Source: a virus
Length of the DNA: 28,744 nt
Direction: 5' to 3' (one strand)
Virus record (IMG/VR): IMGVR_UViG_3300031825_000061
Span: 1-28,744 of that record
In this document: piece after piece, positions 8,610 to 16,170 of the stretch
Layout of the letters: each line of letters opens with the position of its first letter
Numbering within the stretch: position 1 is the stretch's first letter
Program-made: the position numbers and the translations under genes
The notes under the pieces: generated by a model
The model's database searches: none
What the model saw: the letters and a program-made list of their open reading frames with translations, nothing else
Told to the model about the DNA's origin: nothing

Positions 8610-8633
8610 AACCGGGACCTTCGGGCCCCGGTT
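8610..8633 (+). terminator. UUCG-capped hairpin after the capsid gene
   Basis: AACCGGGACC (8610-8619) and GGCCCCGGTT (8624-8633) pair with one mismatch around a TTCG loop, five bases after the capsid stop. The trailing T-run is short (TTCCC), so it may be a partial terminator or an mRNA-stabilising 3' end for the abundant capsid message rather than a full stop. Confidence 0.6.
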
Positions 8634-8640
8634 TCCCATC

Positions 8641-8958
8641 ATGAGCAGCATCAACCAACTCTCCGAGGCGAGCGCGTTCTCCCCCTCGATGCTGTTTCCG
8701 GTCTACGACGCCGGCAACAGCCAGCCGCGCAAGGTGTCCGGGGCGCAGATCCTGGACTACATCGCCGCGAACCCAGCCGCCCCTGCCGCCCCCGTGCCGC
8801 TGCCCGCGTACACCGTCGCGGAGTTGCCGGCCGCTGCCGGCAACGACGGGCGCCTGGTGTACTGCACGAACGGCGACGCGGGCCAGCCGTGCCTGGCGCT
8901 TTCGAACGGCACGGCCTGGAAGCGCATCGCGCTGGGCGCGACTGTCTCCGCAACGTGA
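8641..8958 (+). CDS. small virion-type protein, possibly head fibre or decoration
   Basis: A 105-residue protein. The N-terminal part, MLFPVYDAGNSQPRKVSGAQ, is a short segment often seen at the start of phage fibre and head-fibre proteins. A Pro/Ala linker (residues about 42-56) follows, then a beta-rich end (GRLVYCTNGDAGQPCLALSN). The C-terminus AWKRIALGATVSAT is typical of small phage surface domains. It lies between coat and gp4, where many P22-like phages carry decoration proteins. The exact role is not shown by the sequence. Confidence 0.68.
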   Translation: MSSINQLSEASAFSPSMLFPVYDAGNSQPRKVSGAQILDYIAANPAAPAAPVPLPAYTVAELPAAAGNDGRLVYCTNGDAGQPCLALSNGTAWKRIALGATVSAT

Positions 8959-8965
8959 GGACGAC

Positions 8966-9418
8966 ATGGCTGACATCCTGAAATCGGTCCTCGGCAACAT
9001 CATCAAGCGCTTCCGAGACCTGGGCGACGGCACGTTCGCGGAGCAGGTCACGCTCACGCCGTACCCGGGCGGCGCAACCCCGGTGCATGCGGCGGCCACA
9101 GGCGCGGCGAGCGCCATCGCCCCGGCGCTGGCCGCCGCGGCGGGCAAGACGACGCACATCACCGGCTTCGAGCTGACCGGCGGCGGCGCCACGGCGGCTT
9201 CGGTGATCGCGGTCACCGTCACGGGGCTGCTCGGCGGCACCGAGACGTTCAACGTGCCCGTGCCCGCGGGCGCGACATCGGGCATCGCGCCGCTGCTGGT
9301 GAGGTTCGACCCGCCGATCCCGGCCAGCGCCGCCAACCAGGCCATCACCGTCAACGTGCCGTCCTTCGGCGCGGGCAACACCGCATCCGCCTGCGCCGTG
9401 CACGGCTTCCAACTCTGA
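8966..9418 (+). CDS. beta-rich virion-type protein of unknown role
   Basis: A 150-residue protein with AGGACG upstream of ATG 8966. The N-terminus is short and helical (MADILKSVLGNIIKRFRDLG). The rest is Gly/Ala/Thr/Val-rich and predicted beta-sheet (VIAVTVTGLLGGTETFNVPV, AITVNVPSFGAGNTAS), compatible with a jelly-roll or immunoglobulin-like decoration domain. It is only seven bases from the previous gene and eight from the next, inside the capsid cluster. No family is recognised with certainty. Confidence 0.66.
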   Translation: MADILKSVLGNIIKRFRDLGDGTFAEQVTLTPYPGGATPVHAAATGAASAIAPALAAAAGKTTHITGFELTGGGATAASVIAVTVTGLLGGTETFNVPVPAGATSGIAPLLVRFDPPIPASAANQAITVNVPSFGAGNTASACAVHGFQL

Positions 9419-9426
9419 GAACCCAC

Positions 9427-9741
9427 ATGAACAACGGCCACATGCTCTACCGCTGCCCCGGCTCGCAGGAGTTCGAGGGCGTCAAGTGCGAAACCACCAT
9501 CGTCGAGGCCGAAGACGTCGAGGCCGCGAAGGCCGAAGGCTGGCACGTGAACTGGATCGACGCCGACCGGGCGCAGCAGGGCCAGGGCGCCAACGTGGCC
9601 GACCTGGTGGACGATCCGGGCGCCGTGCAACTGCACGCGGTGCACAAGGGCCGCGGCGTCTACGAGCTGCAGGACGCGGCCGGCAACGTGGTGGAGGCGG
9701 GCCTCACGCGCGAACAGGCCCAGGCGAAGGTCGGCGGCTGA
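9427..9741 (+). CDS. small phage protein with Cys pair, unknown function
   Basis: A 104-residue protein. The start MLYRCPGSQEFEGVKCETTI has two cysteines spaced 11 apart. An acidic helix follows (VEAEDVEAAKAEGWHVNWID), and the C-terminal segment GVYELQDAAGNVVEAGLTRE repeats a short beta-helix theme. The Cys pair could bind a metal or form a disulfide, but a full four-ligand site is not evident. It sits two bases before the gp4-like gene, so it is probably a head-assembly accessory. Confidence 0.64.
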   Translation: MNNGHMLYRCPGSQEFEGVKCETTIVEAEDVEAAKAEGWHVNWIDADRAQQGQGANVADLVDDPGAVQLHAVHKGRGVYELQDAAGNVVEAGLTREQAQAKVGG

Positions 9742-9743
9742 TC

Positions 9744-10199
9744 GTGGCCACGAAGCGGAAGCTGATCGAGCGCGCGGCCGCCGCCTTCGGCGTGACCAGC
9801 GCGTTCGACCTCACGCCGGAGGAGATGCAGGAAGGCCTGGATGGCCTGAACGCGTTGGCCGCCGAGTGGGATGGCGTCGGCATCCGCGTCGGGTACAGCT
9901 TCGGCGACGATATCGAGGCACAGGCCGGCGTCCCCGACACGGCCGAGAACGCCTTCGTCCTGAACCTCGCAGTGCGCTGGGCCCCGAATTTCGGCAAGGA
10001 ACCGAGCCAGAGCACCAGGAGCGGCGCGCGCGCGGCGTGGAACGCGCTCTACACCGCGCGCGGCGTGCGCCCGGTGGCCGCGCGCAACCCGGCGCTGCCC
10101 GTGGGCACAGGCAACCGCGTCGGTGTGCTCAACCCCCAGTATTTCCCCGACCCGGGCGACGAGGTGCAGGGCCTGAACGACGGCGCGACGGAGTACTGA
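9744..10199 (+). CDS. gp4-like packaged-DNA stabilisation (head completion) protein
   Basis: A 151-residue protein starting at GTG 9744, two bases after the preceding stop. The pattern TKRKLIERAAAAFGV, LTPEEMQEGLDGLNALAAEWDGVGI and AENAFVLNLAVRWAPNFGKE fits the P22 gp4 tail accessory family (166 residues in P22). Twelve copies bind under the portal after packaging and create the site for gp10. An independent P22-type marker is its position directly before a gp10-like gene. Confidence 0.85.
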   Translation: MATKRKLIERAAAAFGVTSAFDLTPEEMQEGLDGLNALAAEWDGVGIRVGYSFGDDIEAQAGVPDTAENAFVLNLAVRWAPNFGKEPSQSTRSGARAAWNALYTARGVRPVAARNPALPVGTGNRVGVLNPQYFPDPGDEVQGLNDGATEY

Positions 10200-10200
10200 C

Positions 10201-11604
10201 GTGGCGTCCATCTCGCTTCTGAGCGGCATCAGCAGCGACGCCCAGGCCGACCTGCGCACCACCTACCCGGTCAACCTCATCCCGGTCCCGAAGGACACCG
10301 GCGTGTCCAAGGGCTACCTGCGCACGGTACCCGGCCTCTCTTCGTTCGCAACCGGCGTCGGCGTCGACCGCGGCGCGATCAACTGGGCCGGCACGCTGTA
10401 CCGCGTCTCCGGCGCGAAGCTCTTGAGCGTCGCGAGCGACGGCACCACGACGGACAAGGGCGACATCACCGGCACCGGTCAGGTCTCCATGGACTACGGA
10501 CCCACCTACCTGCTCACGGTCGGTGACGGCAAGGCCTGGCTGCGCGACGGAACCTCGAACACGCAGATCACGGATCCCGACCTGGGGACCGTGATCGATG
10601 GCATCTGGGTGGACGGGTACTACCTGTTCACGGACGGCACCTTCCTGATCGTGACGGAGCTGAACAATCCTTTCAGCATCGACCCGCTGAAATACGGCAG
10701 CAGCGAGGTGGACCCGGACCCGATCAAGGGCGTCTTCAAGCTGCGCGACGAGGTGCTGGCGGTCAACCGCTACACCATCGAGACCTTCCAGAACGTGGGC
10801 GGCACAGGGTTCCCGTTTCAACGCGTCCCTTCAGCGCTCATGGAGAAGGGCGCTGTCGGCACCCACGCCAAGACGCGGTTTGCCGACACGCTGGCGTTTC
10901 TCGGCAGCGGCAGGAACGAGCCCTGCAGCGTCTACATCGTGGACGGCGGCAAGCCGACGAAAATCGCGACGCGCGAGGTGGAGATGCGCCTGAAGGCCTA
11001 CTCCGAGGCGCAACTGGCCACCGCGCTGCTGGAGGCGCGCGCCGACGAGGCGCACCAGCACCTGATGGTGCATCTTCCGGGCGAAACGCTGGTCTACGAC
11101 CTCGCAGCCTCCATGACCGCGCAAGAGCCGATCTGGGTCTTCCTGTCCACTGGGGTGAGCGGGATCAACGCCTACCGGGCCCGCAACTTCGTCTGGTGCT
11201 ACGGCAGGTGGATCTGCGGCGACACGGCGGATGGCCGCATCGGTTATGTCGATGCCAGCGTGAGCACGCAGTACGGCGAGGTCGCCGGCTGGCAGTTCGA
11301 CACCATGTGGCTGTACAACCAGGCCCAAGGCGCCATCGTGTGGGCGCTGGAGCTGATCGGGACCACCGGGCGCGCGCCGGCGGGCGATGATCCGACCGTG
11401 TTCCACGCCTACACCGAAGACGGCTTGAGCTGGAGCCAGGAGCGCACGACCCGCATCGGCAAGGCCGGCGACACGGCGATCCGCGTGCAGTGGCGGCGAG
11501 TCGGCAAGATGCGGCGCATGCGCGGCGAGCGCTTCCGCGGCGCGAACAAGACGCCGATCTCCTGGCTGCGGCTGGAGGCGACGTTGGAGGCGCTGGGTGC
11601 CTGA
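10201..11604 (+). CDS. gp10-like packaged-DNA stabilisation / tail hub protein
   Basis: A 467-residue protein (P22 gp10 has 472) starting at GTG 10201, one base after the gp4-like stop. The N-terminus DLRTTYPVNLIPVPKDTGVSKGYLR and the following LRTVPGLSSFATG are characteristic of the family. Next come propeller-like repeats (VDGYYLFTDGTFLIVTELNN, the NRYTIETFQNVGG segment) and the LIGTTGR/RWRRVGKMRRMRGERFRG C-terminal region. It plugs the portal channel and forms the hub to which tailspikes attach. Its stop overlaps the next start by eight bases. Confidence 0.88.
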   Translation: MASISLLSGISSDAQADLRTTYPVNLIPVPKDTGVSKGYLRTVPGLSSFATGVGVDRGAINWAGTLYRVSGAKLLSVASDGTTTDKGDITGTGQVSMDYGPTYLLTVGDGKAWLRDGTSNTQITDPDLGTVIDGIWVDGYYLFTDGTFLIVTELNNPFSIDPLKYGSSEVDPDPIKGVFKLRDEVLAVNRYTIETFQNVGGTGFPFQRVPSALMEKGAVGTHAKTRFADTLAFLGSGRNEPCSVYIVDGGKPTKIATREVEMRLKAYSEAQLATALLEARADEAHQHLMVHLPGETLVYDLAASMTAQEPIWVFLSTGVSGINAYRARNFVWCYGRWICGDTADGRIGYVDASVSTQYGEVAGWQFDTMWLYNQAQGAIVWALELIGTTGRAPAGDDPTVFHAYTEDGLSWSQERTTRIGKAGDTAIRVQWRRVGKMRRMRGERFRGANKTPISWLRLEATLEALGA

Positions 11605-13144
11605 TACCCCGACGCTGCGACAGATCTCGCGCGCCGAACTGCTGGCGGCCTTCAAGTCCGACAAGCTGGCGCGGCTGATCGAAGACCTGATCTACGCCAT
11701 CAGCACGACCCTGCCGGCGGATTCCGAGGGCGTCCAGGCGAATCTCGACGCGCACATTGCGGACACCGACGACGCGCACCAGGCCAGCGCCATCGGCTTC
11801 ACGCCGGGCGGCGGCATGGTGTCGAACACCGTGCAGGCCGGGCTGCTGGAGCTCCAAGCAGGAAAGCAGCCTCTGCATGCGCTGCTGACCGCGCTGGCCG
11901 CCGTGGCCACGACCCCAGACGCCCTGATCTACTTGACCGGCGTCAACGCCTTCGCAGTGACCGGCTTCAGCGCGTACGGGCGAAATCTCGTAGACGATCC
12001 GGACGCGGCCGCCGCGCGCACGACGCTCGGACTGGGCACGGCGGCCACCGCGGCGCTGGACACCGACGGCACGCTGGCAGCCAACAGCGACACGCGCGTG
12101 CCGAGCCAGAAGGCGATCAAGACCTACGCGGACCAGCTGCTGGCCGCGCAGGACGCCATGGTGTTCAAGGGCACCGTCGACTGTTCCACGAACCCGAACT
12201 ATCCGGCGGCCGACCGCGGCCACACCTACCGGGTCAGCGTGGCCGGCAAGATCGGCGGCGCCGCGGGCGTGAACGTGGAGGCTGGCGACATCCTGCTGTG
12301 TCTCACCGACGGCACCGCAGCAGGCAACCAGGCCGCGGTGGGCGCGCAATGGACCATCGCGCAGGCCAACATCGACGGCGCCGTGATCGGGCCGGCGTCG
12401 GCGGTCGATGGGCACGTGGTGCTGTTCGACGGGGTGACAGGCAGACTGGTGAAGTCGGCCGGCGCTGCCTTCACACCGGCCGGCATCGGCCTCGGAGACG
12501 TCACGAACGATGCGCAGACGAAGGCGGTCGTCGTGCCGAACACGGCGCCGAGCGCGGGGCAAGTGCTGGTCGGCAATGCTGGCGGAACGGCCTACGCTCC
12601 GGTGAGCCTGTCCGGCGACGCGTCGGTGACCAGCACGGGAGCTGTCATCGTCTCCAAGATCAACGGCACGACACCAGCGGCTGCAGCGGTGGCGTTCCTG
12701 GGGGCCCCCACCTCGGCCAACCTCGCGGCGGCGGTGACGGACGAAGAGGGCACCGGAACGCTGGTGTTCTCCCAGGCCCCGGACCTGACGGACACGAAGC
12801 TGCTTGGGATGACGTACCGCGAGCAGGGCGCGCCGACCACGAAGGCCGCCGCGGCGACGCTCACCATCGGCGAGCTGCTGACCGGCATCATCGAGTACAC
12901 CGGGGCTGCGGCCGCGCTCACGCTTCCAACCGGGGCGAACATCGAAGCAGGCGTCCTCGCCGGTCTCGCAGCGGATCGCGCCTTCGACTTCGCCGTCGTC
13001 AACACCGGCAGCGGCATCGCGACCGTCACCACGGCAGCGGGCCTCACGCTGGTGGGCGCGATGGCCGTGGCGGCCGGCGCCTCTGCGCGGTTTCGCGTGC
13101 GCAAGACCGCGGCGAACACCTTCACGGTCTACCGCATCGCCTAA
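11597..13144 (+). CDS. tail fibre / needle-like structural protein
   Basis: A 515-residue protein from GTG 11597, overlapping the gp10-like gene. Residues 1-40 are helical (LRQISRAELLAAFKSDKLA). A trimeric-fibre-like middle follows with SDTRVPSQKAIKTYADQLLAA, a module seen in many phage fibres. Residues about 180-270 (GTVDCSTNPNYPAADRGHTY) form a repeat domain often found in fibres. The C-terminus is Ala/Thr/Gly-rich beta. It takes the place of P22 gene 26 (tail needle). I infer a fibre or needle, but cannot say whether it punctures the membrane or binds a receptor. Repeat copy 3 follows its stop. Confidence 0.72.
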   Translation: MPDTPTLRQISRAELLAAFKSDKLARLIEDLIYAISTTLPADSEGVQANLDAHIADTDDAHQASAIGFTPGGGMVSNTVQAGLLELQAGKQPLHALLTALAAVATTPDALIYLTGVNAFAVTGFSAYGRNLVDDPDAAAARTTLGLGTAATAALDTDGTLAANSDTRVPSQKAIKTYADQLLAAQDAMVFKGTVDCSTNPNYPAADRGHTYRVSVAGKIGGAAGVNVEAGDILLCLTDGTAAGNQAAVGAQWTIAQANIDGAVIGPASAVDGHVVLFDGVTGRLVKSAGAAFTPAGIGLGDVTNDAQTKAVVVPNTAPSAGQVLVGNAGGTAYAPVSLSGDASVTSTGAVIVSKINGTTPAAAAVAFLGAPTSANLAAAVTDEEGTGTLVFSQAPDLTDTKLLGMTYREQGAPTTKAAAATLTIGELLTGIIEYTGAAAALTLPTGANIEAGVLAGLAADRAFDFAVVNTGSGIATVTTAAGLTLVGAMAVAAGASARFRVRKTAANTFTVYRIA

Positions 13145-13146
13145 GT

Positions 13147-13182
13147 CCGAAAAGGGTTCGCCTACGCCGGCTTTGCGCTGGC
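13147..13182 (+). repeat. intergenic repeat-hairpin, copy 3
   Basis: CCGAAAAGGGTTCGCCTACG begins two bases after the stop at 13142-13144. The hairpin has arms GCCGGC (13166-13171) and GCTGGC (13177-13182), six pairs including one G-U, with loop TTTGC. The next gene starts 121 bases later; I see nothing else in that gap except the GAGGTG ribosome site at about 13290. Confidence 0.72.
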
Positions 13183-13303
13183 TAGGCACGCTTCCACAAT
13201 CCCCCTCGCGCAGACCAGCGGCCCCGCGCCGCATCGTGTCAACCAGCGGTCCTCCTGACTCGCGCATCGGCAGGCCCTTGTCGCACCGAGGTGCAGGGGT
13301 TCC

Positions 13304-14893
13304 ATGGCCGGCGACTTCATCGACATCTTTTCAGGCAACGCCGGACCGCAGTATGCCGCTGCGCCCCGGAGGCCGACGACCGCGTTCGATCTCGGCTCTG
13401 CCTTGCCGCCGGAGTGGGCCGCCTTCTTCCGTAATGCGCTCGCGTACCAGAACCGAGACCCGGGCGGGGAACAGAACTTCTATGGTGGGGCGCAACCAGT
13501 CTTTGATCCAGGCACCGGTAGCCTGATCTATCCGGAAGAGGGTGGCGGCTTCCGCGTCATCCCCAACGGCAAGGCGTACCTCGGAAGCGCGCAGAGCAAC
13601 GCGCGAGAGGCGCTCAACGGCCTTCCCGGTTTCCGCTACGACGCTAACGGCGGCTTCCTTGGCAGCTCGACGGAGCAGGGCTGGCACAAGTCGGACGGAG
13701 GCGTGCGGGACTTCATAACCGGCGCGGCCATCATGCTTCCCGCGTTCGGTGCTGCGATTGCCGGGGCGGGCGCGGCGGGCGGCGCCGGTGCTGCTGGCGC
13801 AGGAGGTGCTGCAGGCGGTGCCGCTCCGAGCCTGACGGGCCTTGCTGGCTCCGGCATGGTCCCGGCGGGCGCCGGTTTCAGCACCGGAGCGGGCGCGCTC
13901 GGGACCGGTGCAACGGCGTTCGGCACGGGCGTCGGGGGGCTTGATGCGGCCCTGGCCGGCTTCGGCGCGGCGGCCGGTGGCGGCGCTGCTCTGGGCGCTG
14001 GCGTGACAGACCTCGGCGGCGGCCTGACGATGGGCGCGGACGGCTCCATCGCCGGCGGGTCCGGCGCCTTCGCCCCGGCGACCGCGGCCGACATGGCGGG
14101 GATGACAGGCGCGGAACTGCTCCCGGCCGGCGCCGCGGGGGCAGCGGGCGCGATCCCGAAGGCGTTGGGCGGGGCCTCCACGGTCCCGAGCCTGGGCGGC
14201 TGGTCGTCCCTCATCACACCGGCAGCGCAGTTGATCGGCGGCGCGATGCAGGCGAACGCCGCAGGCGACGCGGCCGATGCGCTGGCCGGCGCGGCGCAGG
14301 CGGGCATCGACGAACAGCGCCGCCAGTTCGATGCCGTGCGCGGCCTGCTGGCGCCCTACGTCACCGCCGGCAACACCAGCCTCGGCGCGTACCAGGACTT
14401 GAGCGGCGCCAACGGTCCCGACGCCCAGCGCGCGGCCATGGCGGCGCTGGAGGCCTCGCCGCAGTTCGCCAGCCTCACCAAGTCCGGAGAGAACGCGATC
14501 CTGCAGAACGCGGCGGCGACCGGCGGGCTTCGCGGCGGCAATGTGCAGGCAGCCCTGGCCGACCAGCGCACGAACCTCCTGAACAGCCTCGCGCAGCAAC
14601 AACTCTCGCGCTACATGCCGGTGGCGAGCATGGGGCAAAACGCGGCGGCCGGAACCGGCACGGCGGCCATGAACACCGGCACGAACGTCGCCAACCTGCT
14701 CGGGCAGCAGGGTGCGGCCAACGCGGGCGGCATCGTGGCCGGAAACAACGCGATCACCAACGCCATCGGCGGCCTGGGCGGCTTCTTCGCAGGGCAACAG
14801 GCCGGCCAGGCTGCGCCCCCCGTCAATCTCACGTCCGGCATGGGCTTCGGATCCGGTGTCGTGCAGGGCTTCACCACCCCGAGGCTTTTCTGA
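13304..14893 (+). CDS. ejection protein, gp7-like DNA transfer protein
   Basis: A 529-residue protein. Residues 1-140 are a soluble region unlike P22 gp7. About 145-300 is an extreme Gly/Ala tract with glycine-zipper character (FGAAIAGAGAAGGAGAAG) that could insert in membranes. Residues about 330-500 hold the recognisable segment LLAPYVTAGNTSLGAYQDLS, then SPQFASLTKSGENAILQNAA and TGGLRGGNVQAALADQ, found in gp7-like DNA transfer proteins. Such proteins leave the head with DNA and help build the trans-envelope channel. P22 gp7 is shorter (229 residues). The stop TGA shares its last base with the next ATG. Confidence 0.83.
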   Translation: MAGDFIDIFSGNAGPQYAAAPRRPTTAFDLGSALPPEWAAFFRNALAYQNRDPGGEQNFYGGAQPVFDPGTGSLIYPEEGGGFRVIPNGKAYLGSAQSNAREALNGLPGFRYDANGGFLGSSTEQGWHKSDGGVRDFITGAAIMLPAFGAAIAGAGAAGGAGAAGAGGAAGGAAPSLTGLAGSGMVPAGAGFSTGAGALGTGATAFGTGVGGLDAALAGFGAAAGGGAALGAGVTDLGGGLTMGADGSIAGGSGAFAPATAADMAGMTGAELLPAGAAGAAGAIPKALGGASTVPSLGGWSSLITPAAQLIGGAMQANAAGDAADALAGAAQAGIDEQRRQFDAVRGLLAPYVTAGNTSLGAYQDLSGANGPDAQRAAMAALEASPQFASLTKSGENAILQNAAATGGLRGGNVQAALADQRTNLLNSLAQQQLSRYMPVASMGQNAAAGTGTAAMNTGTNVANLLGQQGAANAGGIVAGNNAITNAIGGLGGFFAGQQAGQAAPPVNLTSGMGFGSGVVQGFTTPRLF

Positions 14894-16170
14894 TGGATCC
14901 GGTCAACTTCGCTTTCACCGATCCCTCTGCCGCGATCCTGGGCGGGATCAAGAACAGCGCCTTCCTCGGCCAGATCCAGCAGCAGGCACAGGACCGGCAA
15001 CTGGCGCTGCAGGCCGCGCAGATCCAGCAGCAACAGGCCCTGCAGCAGCGCGCCGATTTGCAGCGCGTGGCGATGAACCCGAACGCCACGCCGCAGGACT
15101 ACGCGCGGCTGATGACGCAGTACCCCGCGCTCGCGGAGAACCTGTCGAAGGCGTCCAAGACGCTGGAGGAGGGGCAGCGCCAGAACCTGCTGAACTTCCA
15201 GTCGCGCCTGTTCTCCGCGAACCTCGCCGGCAACAACGACCTGTTCCGATCGATGCTGGAAGAGCGCGCCAAGAGCGACCCGGGCGACGCGCAGCACTAC
15301 CAGATGCTGATCGACATGAACGAGAAATCGCCCGCGACGGCTCGTTCGATCCTCGGCATGAGCCTGGCGGCCTCGATGGGGCCGGACAAGTTCGCGGAAG
15401 CCTACGCCAAGATCGGCGGCGAGCAGCGGGCGGCCGAACTGCAGCCGGATCTGGTCAAGAAGGGCGCGGCCGACGCGAGCGCGGCGCAGGCCGACGCGGT
15501 CGTGAAGACCGAAGAGGCGAAGTACGCACACCAGAAAGTGCTGCTCGACCTCGAGAAGAAAGGCTGGGACATCAAGAAGGTCCAAGCCGACATCTCCAAC
15601 GACAAAGAGAACACCCGCCTGCGCGCGATGGAGGTGGCGCTGAAGCGCACCGACAACGACCTCAAGCGGCACGATCTGGAATTGAAGATCCAGGAGACCG
15701 AGGGGAAGCTGGCGGACAAGGTGCGCGAGAAGGTGGCGACCGCGGAGGCCGGCGCGACCAACATCGACAACATGCTCAACACGGTGGAGCGGATCAAGAA
15801 GAATCCGCGCCTCGATGCCGTTCTGGGGGCCGTGGAGGGGCGCATGCCGGCTCTAACGAGCGACGACAGTGCCGACGCCATCGCGCTGATCGAAACCCTC
15901 AGCTCGCAAGCCTTCCTCGCCCAGATCCCGAACATCAAGGGCATGGGCGCGCTGTCCAACGCCGAGGGCGAGAAGCTGCAGGCGGCGCTGCAGAACCTGT
16001 CGCGCACGCAGTCCGAAAAGCAGTTCCGCGCCAACCTGGACGAGGCCGCGCGCCTGCTGAAGAAGGGCCGTGAGAACCTGTCGCGCGCCACCGGCGTTCC
16101 GCTCGGCAAGCCCGACACGCCGGCCGCCCCGGGTGCGCGCCCGCCCCTGTCGTCCTTCGAGAAGAAGTGA
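14893..16170 (+). CDS. ejection protein, gp20-like DNA transfer protein
   Basis: A 425-residue protein starting at ATG 14893 (TGATG overlap). The N-terminus NFAFTDPSAAILGGIKNSAF is followed by a Gln-rich helix (IQQQAQDRQLALQAAQIQQQ), a feature of P22 gp20-like ejection proteins. Residues about 185-290 are a long charged coiled coil (EKKGWDIKKVQADISNDKEN), and a helical domain (NMLNTVERIKKNP, LDAVLGAVEGRMP) ends the protein. P22 gp20 has 471 residues. It is the middle gene of the three-protein ejection set 7-20-16. Confidence 0.82.
   Translation: MDPVNFAFTDPSAAILGGIKNSAFLGQIQQQAQDRQLALQAAQIQQQQALQQRADLQRVAMNPNATPQDYARLMTQYPALAENLSKASKTLEEGQRQNLLNFQSRLFSANLAGNNDLFRSMLEERAKSDPGDAQHYQMLIDMNEKSPATARSILGMSLAASMGPDKFAEAYAKIGGEQRAAELQPDLVKKGAADASAAQADAVVKTEEAKYAHQKVLLDLEKKGWDIKKVQADISNDKENTRLRAMEVALKRTDNDLKRHDLELKIQETEGKLADKVREKVATAEAGATNIDNMLNTVERIKKNPRLDAVLGAVEGRMPALTSDDSADAIALIETLSSQAFLAQIPNIKGMGALSNAEGEKLQAALQNLSRTQSEKQFRANLDEAARLLKKGRENLSRATGVPLGKPDTPAAPGARPPLSSFEKK

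Noticed and set aside
11165-13267. Leftward open frame of 700 codons opposite gp10-like and fibre genes
   Set aside because: Composition is antisense-like and its frame crosses the intergenic repeat.
13730-14160. Possible tandem DNA repeat or CRISPR-like array in the Gly/Ala tract
   Set aside because: The repetition is in amino-acid composition only; there are no regular repeat and spacer units. No CRISPR array was seen in the window.
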